A model generated the notes under the pieces. It saw nothing but the letters and a program-made list of their open reading frames with translations, had not been told where the DNA came from and did not search any database. Both the position numbers and the translations under genes were made by a program. A stretch of 64,000 bases of DNA from 2-12-FULL-35-15 sp036386835 (GTDB lineage: Bacteria > Bacteroidota > Bacteroidia > 2-12-FULL-35-15): the NCBI GenBank assembly GCA_036386835.1, contig DASVUX010000027.1, forward strand, positions 62,001 through 126,000. Reading direction: 5' to 3'. Below, one piece after another: positions 8,028-17,048 of the stretch (within the stretch, counting starts at the first letter, position 1; every line of letters begins with the position of its first letter).

Positions 8028-10457
8028 TTAATTGTTTTTAAAGGGTTCTTCAGGCAAGGGCGAATCTTCTCCGAATATAAGTGTCTTGAATTTCTGGTAA
8101 AGAAACGCCACTATCAGGAGAATCACTCCAAGAAGGATAAATGCGATGATCTTATAGCCTGTTGACAGGTCCCATGTATCGAATGTTACCAGCTTTACCA
8201 GTGTAAGCCCGAATAACGAAATCGCAGAGATACGCATCAGCCTGTTTGCTTTAAAGATCCCCCACGCGATCAGGATGAATGAATAAATTGTCCACAAGCC
8301 TGTAAGCCCAAGCTTGTAAGCCGCATTGCTTCCCCTGTAATATTCACTCCTTAAGTCATAATTGTTTAATATGTCAATATTTATCACCTCACTGCTTAGC
8401 ATTACCAGGATGAAAAAGTGCACAATGCACCCATTATAAAGCCGTACAACGCCAAACCTGTTAAAGTTTTGCTTTTGAAGCAAGCGGTGAGTGAGGAACA
8501 TTAACACCCCGCAAAGGGCAAAGCAGATATAACGGTAAGCGAGGTTAATCCCACTGATCAGGTAGTATTTTGAGTTTTCCTGTGTAAGATACTCTGTTCT
8601 CAGGTCTCCAAGCATTTGAAGACCGCCTGTAATAAAGATAAAGAGACAGAGCATGTTAAGTGAGAAGATGATCCATTCTATTAAGGGCAGATGCCATTTT
8701 TTTATAGTCACCCAGGTCGCAATTGTCATATAGAACAGGCTGTAGATCCCGGAAGCGGTCCCCTGCAAGGAATGCCAGCTGTAATCGTATACTTCTGTTG
8801 TGCCACCGTAATCGGAGGGCACGGTCAGCATGGACTGTTCAAACTTAACTTTAAAGAAGGTGCTGATCTCATTCCCGAAGGCCAGGTAAGTGAATGTAAA
8901 TAACAGTGAAGGGAAAAGATAATCTATACAACGATAAATCTTATAAGCGCTGCGTTCCCCGCTGGTAATGGCTTTTTTGAAATGCACATACGTCATGGAT
9001 GCAAGCGCTGTAAGAAAGATCAGTGAAGTCAGTAGATGAACATTCAGGAAAGGTGTCCAGTATTTAAACAACAGGTCACCGTAATAAGAATTATAATACG
9101 TATCGCCCCAATCATCCATAAGACTGAATACTGAAAGGGTGATCATGATCGCACCAAGCCATTCGTAAAACCTGACGGATTTATATCTTCCGATTATAAA
9201 TAACAGCGCTGCCTCGGCACTCCAGAAAAGCGTTACCCAGTTACCTTCCAGCTGCACCGGAACAGCGATGGTGATAAACGTCAGTACCATGGCGATCAGC
9301 AGGTAAAACAGCTTACGGTCGAGCAATTTGTTCCGGAAGACAATATAACTGAATACAAGGTGTATAAGGGCATTTGCAAGTGTGAAGAGCCCGAGATAAT
9401 CCCTGTGTTCTTCGTTGTTCATTATCCCGTAACCGATGGCGAAGAAAATAAAACTATTGCTGAGTAATCTTATTACATCTATAACACCGAACTTCTCATG
9501 CTTAATAATCTTGTACGACATATTGCTGATGTAAAAGATGATAAAGAACAGGAAGCTGAAAAGCATAACCATGGAAAAGTGAACCGTATGATCATATTTT
9601 GCGATCACCCATCCGCCTACGATCAGCCAGGAAAGTCCAAAAGCAATGTGGTTAAGTACCTGCCAGTATCTTTTAAAAGATAGGAAAAGGATCCCAGCAT
9701 TTATGATCAGCATGTAACTAAACATAATATGGATTTTTCCGCCACCATCACTCAACAGGACCGGTACTGCGTAAGCACCGACCAATCCGATGATTCCAAT
9801 GATCTCAAGCCCGTACATGGTGGCCGCGAAAACGGTAAATGCTGTGAATATGACCATTATGGCAAAGGCCGCCAGCTGCGGGAAAAGGCTATACATGCTG
9901 TAAGCGGCAAAGGTTGTGAAGTACATCGAGGCCATTGCACCGCTAAGTAACACTGCGCTGAATGCCTTATAATTCTCTTTCAGCTTTAAGGCAATACCAA
10001 GGAGAATAGCGCCTGCAGTATAAGCAAGGACGATCCGCGTAAGCGGTGTGATCATATCCCGGTCGATCGCATATTTGACACCTATGGATAAGCCGATCAC
10101 CAGGACAACAATCCCAATAATGCTGATCAGTTTACCGCCAATGAATTCCTCGAAATTAAAAGCGGATGGCTGGCTTACTTTCGTGCCAGGCCGAACTTGC
10201 GTTACTGTGGCCTCTGTAAATGGGGTGGTTTCCGGTATAAGGTTTTTCTCCGGTTTGTCCCTGAGCGGTTCAGTTGATATTGCATTAATCGGGATTACAG
10301 TTTCCGGTTTTTCCTGAAGAGGGGAGAGGCTTGTATTTCCCTGGAGTGCCGCTAGCTGTTCGCGCAGTTGCTCGAGTTCTGTTTTGTACTTGTCAAGGTT
10401 GTTCGACAGGATCAGCATCTTCTGTCCGATCAGATTGATCTTTTCCTCGTTTGTCAT
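8028..10457 (-). CDS. DUF2339 polytopic membrane protein
   Basis: 809 residues. The first 45 residues are a coiled coil (MLILSNNDKYK-like heptads, KTELEQLREQLAALQ), followed by a Pro/Thr-rich linker to about residue 100. The rest is a very hydrophobic region with more than 20 predicted membrane helices, starting with LISIIGIVVLVIGLSIGVKY and ending LGVILLIVAFLYQKF. This matches the DUF2339 family of large integral inner-membrane proteins with an N-terminal cytoplasmic coiled coil. It is the upstream partner of the DUF3999-like gene. Function is not established; proposed roles for the family concern the envelope. Confidence 0.85.
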   Translation of the reverse strand: MTNEEKINLIGQKMLILSNNLDKYKTELEQLREQLAALQGNTSLSPLQEKPETVIPINAISTEPLRDKPEKNLIPETTPFTEATVTQVRPGTKVSQPSAFNFEEFIGGKLISIIGIVVLVIGLSIGVKYAIDRDMITPLTRIVLAYTAGAILLGIALKLKENYKAFSAVLLSGAMASMYFTTFAAYSMYSLFPQLAAFAIMVIFTAFTVFAATMYGLEIIGIIGLVGAYAVPVLLSDGGGKIHIMFSYMLIINAGILFLSFKRYWQVLNHIAFGLSWLIVGGWVIAKYDHTVHFSMVMLFSFLFFIIFYISNMSYKIIKHEKFGVIDVIRLLSNSFIFFAIGYGIMNNEEHRDYLGLFTLANALIHLVFSYIVFRNKLLDRKLFYLLIAMVLTFITIAVPVQLEGNWVTLFWSAEAALLFIIGRYKSVRFYEWLGAIMITLSVFSLMDDWGDTYYNSYYGDLLFKYWTPFLNVHLLTSLIFLTALASMTYVHFKKAITSGERSAYKIYRCIDYLFPSLLFTFTYLAFGNEISTFFKVKFEQSMLTVPSDYGGTTEVYDYSWHSLQGTASGIYSLFYMTIATWVTIKKWHLPLIEWIIFSLNMLCLFIFITGGLQMLGDLRTEYLTQENSKYYLISGINLAYRYICFALCGVLMFLTHRLLQKQNFNRFGVVRLYNGCIVHFFILVMLSSEVINIDILNNYDLRSEYYRGSNAAYKLGLTGLWTIYSFILIAWGIFKANRLMRISAISLFGLTLVKLVTFDTWDLSTGYKIIAFILLGVILLIVAFLYQKFKTLIFGEDSPLPEEPFKNN

Positions 10458-10485
10458 GTGGAGTGTTTTCTGTAATGTGAAAATA

Positions 10486-10512
10486 CAGAAAATCCACCAT
10501 TTAGCGGTGGAT
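10486..10512 (-). terminator. Probable terminator downstream of the HTH gene
   Basis: AATCCACC and GGTGGATT form an eight-bp stem with a seven-base loop. Read on the minus strand it is followed by TTTTCTGTATTTTC, a weak T tract. It lies between the HTH gene and the DUF2339 gene. Confidence 0.5.
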
Positions 10513-10561
10513 TCACTTTCTAATTATTACGGTTTTAAAAGATGATCTGACAGGCAATGCT

Positions 10562-10954
10562 TTAACTTTTAGCGATCTGGGCTTCAAGTGCATCAATGAG
10601 GAGATCTTTGTTCCGCATATCGATGCGCAGCTGTTCGATCTCTTGTCTTAACGCTTTTAGCTCAAGTGTAAATTTGCTTTCTTCCTTACTCCAGATATTT
10701 ACATTGTAATAAGGTTCTTTTTCAAAATCAAAGCCTTCAAAATTTTCACGGAAAAAGCTGTAAAGAGGAATACGCAATTCTTTGGAAATGAGCTCTAAAG
10801 TCCTGATTTCAAGCGTATTGTTTTCAAGGGCATAATCAAGGTCTGCTTCTGATATATTAAGATAAGAAGCCATATCGGAATAGGTAAACTTCTTCATTTC
10901 GAGTACCTGTAGGATTTTCGATTTCAGGTTTACCATCTCAACTGTTGTTTTCAT
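10562..10954 (-). CDS. Small HTH-like protein with C-terminal coiled coil
   Basis: 130 residues. Residues about 10-60 resemble an XRE-type helix-turn-helix (KILQVLEMKKFTYSDMASYL, then ISEADLDYALENN, then IRTLELISKEL), with the pattern of a short degenerate recognition region. Residues about 95-128 are a coiled coil (LELKALRQEIEQLRIDMRNK), likely for dimerisation. It is plausibly a DNA-binding regulator, but the target cannot be told from the sequence. It stands alone on the minus strand between the thioredoxin-like gene and the DUF2339 gene, with a weak hairpin after it. Confidence 0.65.
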   Translation of the reverse strand: MKTTVEMVNLKSKILQVLEMKKFTYSDMASYLNISEADLDYALENNTLEIRTLELISKELRIPLYSFFRENFEGFDFEKEPYYNVNIWSKEESKFTLELKALRQEIEQLRIDMRNKDLLIDALEAQIAKS

Positions 10955-11041
10955 ATACTAATTGGAATATAATAAAAGTGTTCTTTTATACGGTTAATGT
11001 TCTAAAAAGGTTATTCGTGCCTTTAAATAACGTAAAACACC

Positions 11042-11605
11042 CTATTTTATTTCAGGTACGAATGTCTTCTGATAGTCTTCGTAACTCGTATCCTTATATT
11101 TACCGCTGCCAAAGAATTTCATTAAAGGTTCAAACTGGGCAGCCTGGTAATAACCTGTTACCACCTGTACTCTCTGGATCTGTTCATTCAGGAAAACAAT
11201 GGAGGGATATACAAGTTTTCCGTCAAGGATTGAAATTGCGAAATCATGTACAGGCCTGTGGGTGCCGGGTGCATTCTTATTCTTAAAGGTATAACCGTTA
11301 AAGCTTACACTGTCAAAGGTTTCAGCATCAAATTTAACAGGGTAGAAATTCTCATTCAGGTACTTCGCAATCTGGGGATTCCCGAATGTATTCTTGCTCA
11401 TCATTTTGCAGGGGCCGCACCACTGGGTATAAACATCAACCATGATAGGTTTCGGAACTTTTTTCTGAAGTTCAACAGCTTCACGGAATGAGTACCACTG
11501 GACCGGGCCGTGTTCATCCGCTGTGGCCTGTATAGATGAAATAAAACTCTGCGCAATAACGATGAGCGTTGCGATACCCAAAGCGATAAAAACCTTTTTG
11601 ATCAT
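11042..11605 (-). CDS. Exported thioredoxin-like protein
   Basis: 187 residues from the ATG at 11605; a TTG six bases further out is also in frame. An N-terminal hydrophobic segment (KVFIALGIATLIVIAQSFIS) is a signal peptide or anchor. The mature part is a thioredoxin fold with the redox motif WCGPCK in DVYTQWCGPCKMM and the cis-Pro loop around YPSIVFLNE. It resembles the DsbD-gamma/thioredoxin_7 type of periplasmic thiol reductants found widely in Bacteroidota. The substrate is unknown; reduction of exported thiols or cytochrome maturation are possible. A near-consensus -7 element (TATCTTTA on the minus strand) lies about 20 bases upstream. Confidence 0.85.
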   Translation of the reverse strand: MIKKVFIALGIATLIVIAQSFISSIQATADEHGPVQWYSFREAVELQKKVPKPIMVDVYTQWCGPCKMMSKNTFGNPQIAKYLNENFYPVKFDAETFDSVSFNGYTFKNKNAPGTHRPVHDFAISILDGKLVYPSIVFLNEQIQRVQVVTGYYQAAQFEPLMKFFGSGKYKDTSYEDYQKTFVPEIK

Positions 11606-11657
11606 ATTCAATTTCAGTTAAGTAAAGATAAGAATAAGTTTTCAGTAAAGAAAAAGG

Positions 11658-11688
11658 TCAAAAAAAAGCCTCCGTTCAGGAGGCTTTT
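11658..11688 (-). terminator. Terminator after the POT transporter gene
   Basis: AAAAGCCTCC and GGAGGCTTTT form a perfect ten-bp stem around a five-base loop. On the minus strand a run of T follows. It lies 11 bases past the transporter stop codon. Confidence 0.85.
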
Positions 11689-11699
11689 GAATATGTGTT

Positions 11700-13391
11700 T
11701 TAATTCACACCGTGCATCATCCGTTTCAGCAGCGGTCTTAATAAGAAGAGGATTACCGCAGCCAGCCCGGTAAGTACCACGAACACCATAAAGAACTCAA
11801 AGAGGTTGTGGATCTCAAATCCTACAAACACAGGGTTTTCCGCACTGATCTGATTTTGTGATAAAAGATCAAGTTGTTCCTGGGTTGGAGTGATCCGCTT
11901 GTCGAGAACGCCCTGGAGGTCAATCCCGAGTTTTTCCGCCTTGATGAATTTATCACCTGTTGAAGGAAGAATAGAACCTAAAGTTCCTGCAAGTGCATAT
12001 CCTGCCGCATTGGAAAGGAAGAACACACCGTATAATAAGGAAGCGAAACGTTTCGGTGATAATTTACCAACAAGTGATAACCCGATAGGGGAAAGGCAAA
12101 GCTCTGCAGCTGTCTGGATAAGATATAACAGGATCAGCCATTTTAATGCAAGCAGGCCGCTGTTTCCAAGATCTTTTACATTATGGGCGATAATAAAATA
12201 ACTGATTGCGATGAGCGCTAACCCGATTGCCTGCTTTACCGGTGAGATCGGCTCCCTGCCTTTTTCCCTCAGTTTATCCCAAAGCATACTGAACGGCACA
12301 GCAAAAGCTACCACGAACAACCCGTTGAAGATCTGCACCATGGATGCCGGCATCTGCCATCCGAAGAAACTCCTGTCGGTCTGGTTATCCGCTATAAACG
12401 TCAGCGAAGATCCTGCCTGTTCAAAGGCAGCCCAAAAGAAGATTACGAAGAATGCTACAATGTAAATAACAATGATCCTGTCTCTTTCGATTTTCGTTAA
12501 AGAGGAATCGGAAATAATAAGGCCTGCAAGTGTAATACCGCTGGCGTAAATAATAGGGTATATGATCGTTTTAACCACGTTGGTTCCGGAGATGCAGTAC
12601 TGGATCCCGAAGAATAGTACAATGAATGAAATCCCGGCAACAATAAGTGATTTTGTGCTGAAAACCGCTTTCTGGATCTCACCTTCCTCAAAATCGGAAG
12701 CATCATTTTTAGAAGGCAGGCCACCCAGCGGTTTCCCTTCAGGTGTAACTACATACTTGTTCTTAAGAATAAAGAAGATCACGGTACCGATGATCATCGC
12801 AATGGCTGCTGCAAGAAAGCCCCATTTGAACGCGTGGATGTCGCGGATGCCGCCACTGTCCTTCACATCCCCTAATATCGGGCAGATAAGCTGACCAAGG
12901 AAAGCGCCCAGGTTTATACCCATGTAAAAAATAGTGAATGCTGAATCGAGTTTGCTCTTTTCCTGCTTAGGATATAAGCTTCCTACCATGCTGGAGATGT
13001 TCGGTTTGAAGAAACCGTTTCCGAAAATGATAATTCCCAAAGCGATCCACATCAGCGTGGTGGCCATGCTTAAATTACTGGAAAATACGCTTGCACTGGC
13101 AAACAGGAATATTTGCCCAACCGCCATCATCAAGCCGCCCAATAAGATACAGTTCCTGTTTCCGAAAAAACGGTCGGATACAAATCCGCCCAGCATCGGT
13201 GTTAAATAACATAGACCAAGAAAGCCTCCGTAAATCAGTGAAGCGTCTTCCTCTTTCATTAGCAGGGAGTTGACAAGGAATAAAGTTAACAGGGCACGCA
13301 TTCCGTAAAAGTTGAACCTTTCCCACATTTCCGTACCGAATAAAACCCATAATCCTTTCGGGTGTCCTGTTTTAGCTGTTTCTGTTGACAT
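11700..13391 (-). CDS. Proton-dependent oligopeptide (POT/PTR2) transporter
   Basis: 563 residues with about 14 membrane helices. Near the N-terminus is the POT signature ExxER followed by FxYG (EMWERFNFYG), needed for proton coupling. The second PTR2 region is seen in GGFVSDRFFGNR and in FTIFYMGINLGAFLGQ. The family imports di- and tripeptides with protons across the inner membrane. The next gene upstream on the same strand encodes dipeptidyl peptidase IV, which makes such dipeptides, so the two form a peptide-use pair even though a hairpin separates them. C-terminal membrane helices end in LLRPLLKRMM. Confidence 0.93.
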   Translation of the reverse strand: MSTETAKTGHPKGLWVLFGTEMWERFNFYGMRALLTLFLVNSLLMKEEDASLIYGGFLGLCYLTPMLGGFVSDRFFGNRNCILLGGLMMAVGQIFLFASASVFSSNLSMATTLMWIALGIIIFGNGFFKPNISSMVGSLYPKQEKSKLDSAFTIFYMGINLGAFLGQLICPILGDVKDSGGIRDIHAFKWGFLAAAIAMIIGTVIFFILKNKYVVTPEGKPLGGLPSKNDASDFEEGEIQKAVFSTKSLIVAGISFIVLFFGIQYCISGTNVVKTIIYPIIYASGITLAGLIISDSSLTKIERDRIIVIYIVAFFVIFFWAAFEQAGSSLTFIADNQTDRSFFGWQMPASMVQIFNGLFVVAFAVPFSMLWDKLREKGREPISPVKQAIGLALIAISYFIIAHNVKDLGNSGLLALKWLILLYLIQTAAELCLSPIGLSLVGKLSPKRFASLLYGVFFLSNAAGYALAGTLGSILPSTGDKFIKAEKLGIDLQGVLDKRITPTQEQLDLLSQNQISAENPVFVGFEIHNLFEFFMVFVVLTGLAAVILFLLRPLLKRMMHGVN

Positions 13392-13479
13392 AAGTGATTT
13401 TAGTTTTTGAATGAATGTTGCGAATATAAGTAAAATAATGAATTATAATGCTGAGGCACGGAACGTCCGGGCAGATATG

Positions 13480-13507
13480 AAAAGCGCCCCGGATTAACAG
13501 GGCGCTT
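13480..13507 (-). terminator. Probable terminator after the DPP IV gene
   Basis: AAGCGCCC and GGGCGCTT form an eight-bp GC-rich stem with a ten-base loop, ending in TTTTC on the minus strand. It lies just after the DPP IV stop codon. Confidence 0.7.
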
Positions 13508-13520
13508 ATGATCTTGTTGC

Positions 13521-15713
13521 TTAAAGATTGTTCAGGATGAAGTCCGTCATCTTGTTATAGAGGTGCAGTCGTGTGTTGCCCCCGTAAATGCTGTGGTTTT
13601 TATCGGGATATATAAAAAGGTCGAACTGCTTGTTGGCCGCAACCAGCGCATTGATCATTTCCATGCTGTTCTGGACATGCACATTATCATCACCGCTTCC
13701 ATGGATCAGGAGATACTTTCCTTTAAGGAGGTTCACATGGTTGATCGGTGAGTTATCGTCATACCCGCTGGCATTTTCCTGTGGTAATGACATAAATCTC
13801 TCCGTGTAGATATTATCATAATAACGCCAGTTGGTTACAGGTGCAACAGCAATTGCAGTCTTGAAATAATCCGCGCCTTTTGTAATGCACAGTGAGCTCA
13901 GGTAACCGCCATAGCTCCAGCCGAATGTGCCGATCCTTGATTTGTCAACAAATGATAGGGTGGCCAGGTACTTTGCTGCTTCTATCTGATCAGCCACTTC
14001 CAGTTTACCAAGCTGCTTATACGTGGATTTTTTAAATTCTGCACCACGGTACATCGTTCCCCGGTTGTCAACACACATCACAATGTATCCCTTCTGTGCA
14101 AGCATCTGGTGCCAGTAGTAATCCCTGCCGTCAAACGCATTGTTCACCATATTCCTTCCCGGACCGCCATAAAAAGTCAGGAAAACAGGGTATTTCTTAT
14201 TCTGATCAAAATTACCCGGCTTGATCATCCAGGCATTTAATGCAACACCTTCCGATGTCTTGAACATGAAGAGCTCTTTCGGGCTTACATTGAATTCTTT
14301 GATCTTTCCGGCAAGGGCTGCATTGTTTTCAAGGACACGTACCTGCTTCCCTTCCGCACTTATAATAGACGTTACCGGGGGAGTATTGGCATCAGAAAAG
14401 ACATCGATATAATATTTCATCCCTTTGCTGAACTCAGGGGAATGCGTTCCTTTTTCTGAAGAGACTTTCTTCTTTCCGCTGCCATCCAGTTTTACGGAAT
14501 AAATATCTTTTTCTGTAGCAGTGGTTTCAGAGGCGGTGTAGAATAAGGTCTTTGTCTTTTCATCAATTCCCTTGAAAGCAACAACATCCCAGTTCCCTTT
14601 TGTGACCTGGTTCACCAGCTTACCGCTGAGATCATAAAGATACAGGTGGTTAAACCCGTCTTTTTCCGATTGAATAATGAAGTTTTTTCCATCTGCAGTG
14701 AAATAAACATAGTCGCCTTCCCCTTCATGAATGTCAATAAACTTGTCATTCGTTTCCGTATAAATGACTTTGGTTGTACCCGAAGCCGCGTCTGCCATTA
14801 ACAGGTCAAGCTTGTTCTGGTGGCGGTTCATGCGTACAATGGAAAGCTGGTTGGGGTCGGTTGACCATTTTATGCGCGGGATATACTGGTCTGTTTCCTT
14901 GCCGATATCCATTAATTTGTCCGTTCCGCTGGCCAGGTCATAGGTATGTATGGTCACCACAGAATTAGCTTCCCCGGCCTTAGGGTATTTAAATTTATAT
15001 TCAGTAGGGTATAACTGGTTGTTGAATTCATTGAACGAGAATTCCTTCACATTGCTTTCGTCAAACTTGTAATACGCAATTTTTTTGCTATCAGGGCTCC
15101 ATTCATATGCCACAGAAAATGCAAATTCCTCTTCATGCACCCAGTCCGTTGCTCCATTGATAATACTGTTCCATTTGCCATCAGTGGTTACCTGCGTTTC
15201 TTTGCCGCCTGCAATGTCCCTGATAAAAATATTGTTTCCGCGGACAAAAGAAACCTTACTGCCGTCAGGGGAGAAGGCGCCATACATTTGCTTGTCGCCT
15301 GTTGTAACCGGGATGGTCTTTTTTGTTTTTATATCATACACATAATAGTTCTCGCGCGTAGAGTGGCGGTAAATCTGTTCTGTTTCGGAAGAGATCAGGA
15401 GCTTCGTTTCATCCGGGCTGAAAGAATAATTATCAATAGAAATTGCTTTGCCATCCACTTTCAGCTGGCTTTCCTTTAAAAGTGTATCCGGTTTGGAAAT
15501 TTTAGAATATTCGTAACGCAGGATGAAAGCATCCTTCTCATCATTTCCGAAAGCACTGTAATGCACCCCGTCATTCATGCTGGCGAGCCCGTAAACCCCG
15601 TTTGATCTGAAAGTTCCGCTTTTCCAGATATCTTCAAGAGTGATATTCTTTTTCTGTGCATTAATGCTTCCGCATAACAATAAGGAGATGGAGAGGACCG
15701 ATAGTTGTTTCAT
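13521..15713 (-). CDS. Dipeptidyl peptidase IV (S9 family)
   Basis: 730 residues from the ATG at 15713. This start gives a signal peptide (KQLSVLSISLLLCGSINAQ); further in-frame sequence upstream would place 20 non-signal residues before it. A beta-propeller domain (about 30-460) is followed by an alpha/beta-hydrolase domain with nucleophile Ser in GWSYGGYLSS, Asp in HGSGDDNVH and His in DKNHSIYGGN. The double-Glu motif used to hold the substrate N-terminus is seen as WVHEEEFAFS. It releases Xaa-Pro or Xaa-Ala dipeptides, probably in the periplasm or at the cell surface. The POT transporter downstream can take up the products. Confidence 0.93.
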   Translation of the reverse strand: MKQLSVLSISLLLCGSINAQKKNITLEDIWKSGTFRSNGVYGLASMNDGVHYSAFGNDEKDAFILRYEYSKISKPDTLLKESQLKVDGKAISIDNYSFSPDETKLLISSETEQIYRHSTRENYYVYDIKTKKTIPVTTGDKQMYGAFSPDGSKVSFVRGNNIFIRDIAGGKETQVTTDGKWNSIINGATDWVHEEEFAFSVAYEWSPDSKKIAYYKFDESNVKEFSFNEFNNQLYPTEYKFKYPKAGEANSVVTIHTYDLASGTDKLMDIGKETDQYIPRIKWSTDPNQLSIVRMNRHQNKLDLLMADAASGTTKVIYTETNDKFIDIHEGEGDYVYFTADGKNFIIQSEKDGFNHLYLYDLSGKLVNQVTKGNWDVVAFKGIDEKTKTLFYTASETTATEKDIYSVKLDGSGKKKVSSEKGTHSPEFSKGMKYYIDVFSDANTPPVTSIISAEGKQVRVLENNAALAGKIKEFNVSPKELFMFKTSEGVALNAWMIKPGNFDQNKKYPVFLTFYGGPGRNMVNNAFDGRDYYWHQMLAQKGYIVMCVDNRGTMYRGAEFKKSTYKQLGKLEVADQIEAAKYLATLSFVDKSRIGTFGWSYGGYLSSLCITKGADYFKTAIAVAPVTNWRYYDNIYTERFMSLPQENASGYDDNSPINHVNLLKGKYLLIHGSGDDNVHVQNSMEMINALVAANKQFDLFIYPDKNHSIYGGNTRLHLYNKMTDFILNNL

Positions 15714-15821
15714 GGATATTTGCTCTGGATTGATGAACGGGTACGAAAATAGCAAAATAAATTTCATCCACATTCCATATATGATGAATGGCGGTTTTCA
15801 ATGATAAGGTAAGAGCCGGGC

Positions 15822-15853
15822 AAAAAAAATCCTGATGACTCAGGATTTTTTTT
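15822..15853 (-). terminator. Terminator overlapping the end of the ribbon-helix-helix gene
   Basis: AAAAAAAATCCTGA and TCAGGATTTTTTTT form a perfect 14-bp stem with a four-base loop. The TGA stop codon of the small gene lies in the hairpin. The A/T tracts make it usable on both strands; the minus-strand sense ends the SPFH operon. Confidence 0.8.
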
Positions 15854-16019
15854 CAGGATTTTTTGTTTCATTTTTACTGCGACCGCTTTCTTTGAGCGCC
15901 TTCATCAGCAGGTATTCAATCTGCCCGTTAACGCTCCGGAATTCACTGTCCGCCCAACGCTCGAGTTCCTTGAGCGTTTCGGGGTTGATCCTTAATACAA
16001 ATGCTTTTTTATCGGCCAC
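15840..16019 (-). CDS. Small Arc/CopG-like ribbon-helix-helix protein
   Basis: 59 residues from a GTG at 16019; no other start codon lies between it and an in-frame stop upstream. The protein begins VADKKAFVLRINPETLKELE and continues RWADSEFRSVNGQIEYLLMK, then ALKESGRSKNE. This is the Arc pattern: an N-terminal strand, helix A, the SVNGQIE turn, and helix B. The tail is Lys/Asn-rich. Arc/CopG proteins bind DNA as dimers through the N-terminal beta ribbon. The gene follows the SPFH stop codon by about 12 bases, so it is in the same operon. The palindrome in the operon promoter is an obvious candidate for its operator, by inference. Confidence 0.8.
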   Translation of the reverse strand: MADKKAFVLRINPETLKELERWADSEFRSVNGQIEYLLMKALKESGRSKNETKNPEKKS

Positions 16020-16030
16020 CTGCGGAAATA

Positions 16031-16888
16031 TTAATTATGTAATGTACCGGTGTTAATAACCGGGCTGGCATCCTTGTCACCGCATAGCACCACAAGAAGG
16101 TTGCTCACCATCGCTGCCTTCCGCTCTTCATCCAGGTGAACGATCTCTCTTTCGGAAAGTTTGGCGAGCGCCATTTCCACCATTCCCACAGCGCCTTCCA
16201 CGATCAGCCTCCTGGCTGCAACAACTGCAGAAGCCTGTTGCCTCCGGAGCATCGCACCGGCAATTTCCGCAGCATATGCGAGATGGCTGATGCGGGCTTC
16301 AATGACTTTAATGCCGGCAGGTGAAAGCCTTTCATTTAATTCCTTTTCCAGGAATTCGCTTACGATATCCGCACCGCCCCTTAACGTGATCTGGACGGCC
16401 CCCTGTTCGTTAAAATCGTCATACGGATACAACCCTGCGAGGTGGCGCACTGCCGCCTCACTCTGGATGGCAACATACTGGTTGTAGTCATTTACCTCGA
16501 AAACAGCCTTTGCCGTATCTTCCACCTGCCATACGATCACAGCCGCGATCTCGATCGGGTTACCAATATTGTCATTCACTTTAAGGGACTGGCCATTGTG
16601 GTTCCGCGCACGAAGGGAAATCTTTTTCTTAAGATAAAAAGGGTTCACCCAGTTAAAACCGTTTTTCTTGACAGTTCCTGTATAATCCCCGAAAAGCGTA
16701 CAGACCACCGCTTCATTCGGATTAACGATGACGAGCCCAATAAGAAGGAATGTGAAAATAAGCATGAGGATGATCCCGGGCAAAATATAAGAAGAGATCA
16801 TACTGAACACTGCTCCACCAAGAAGCAGGGCACTAACCGCAAGTATTCCGTATCCGGAAACTGGGTTTAAATTTTTTTCGGTGATCAT
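16031..16888 (-). CDS. SPFH/Band 7 (prohibitin-like) membrane protein
   Basis: 285 residues. Two N-terminal hydrophobic segments (GYGILAVSALLLGGAVFSMI, then LPGIILMLIFTFLLIGLVIV) anchor it. The SPFH domain runs from about residue 55 to 215 (VVCTLFGDYTGTVKKNGFNWVNP, where 'NGFNWVNPF' is typical) with the helical region ERLSPAGIKVIEARISHLAY. It ends in a short helical tail. Such proteins form membrane-associated oligomers or microdomains; the cargo is not known. It is the first gene of a two-gene operon with a ribbon-helix-helix protein. A good promoter with an embedded palindrome lies upstream. It is not close in sequence layout to the SPFH-GYF protein at 23156. Confidence 0.88.
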   Translation of the reverse strand: MITEKNLNPVSGYGILAVSALLLGGAVFSMISSYILPGIILMLIFTFLLIGLVIVNPNEAVVCTLFGDYTGTVKKNGFNWVNPFYLKKKISLRARNHNGQSLKVNDNIGNPIEIAAVIVWQVEDTAKAVFEVNDYNQYVAIQSEAAVRHLAGLYPYDDFNEQGAVQITLRGGADIVSEFLEKELNERLSPAGIKVIEARISHLAYAAEIAGAMLRRQQASAVVAARRLIVEGAVGMVEMALAKLSEREIVHLDEERKAAMVSNLLVVLCGDKDASPVINTGTLHN

Positions 16889-16921
16889 AGCGTTGGTTTG
16901 TTTGATATTATTTTGATATCA

Positions 16922-16953
16922 CAAAGATATTGTATTAATACAATACTTGTCAA
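16922..16953 (-). promoter_or_regulatory. SPFH operon promoter with embedded palindrome
   Basis: On the minus strand TTGACA (16948-16953) and TATCTTTG (16922-16929) are 18 bases apart, a good match to the Bacteroidota TTG-N17-23-TAnnTTTG promoter. The spacer contains a perfect 16-bp palindrome, ATTGTATTAATACAAT (16929-16944), which overlaps the edge of the -7 box. A repressor bound there would block RNA polymerase. The ribbon-helix-helix protein of the same operon is the natural candidate. Confidence 0.7.
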
Positions 16954-17048
16954 GTAAAAACGTTATTATTTTCTGTACCCGTTAAACTATTGATCATAAA
17001 TCCTGTCAGACCCCGGCCGGAACGGATAAACCCGGAGAAAACTAGAAA

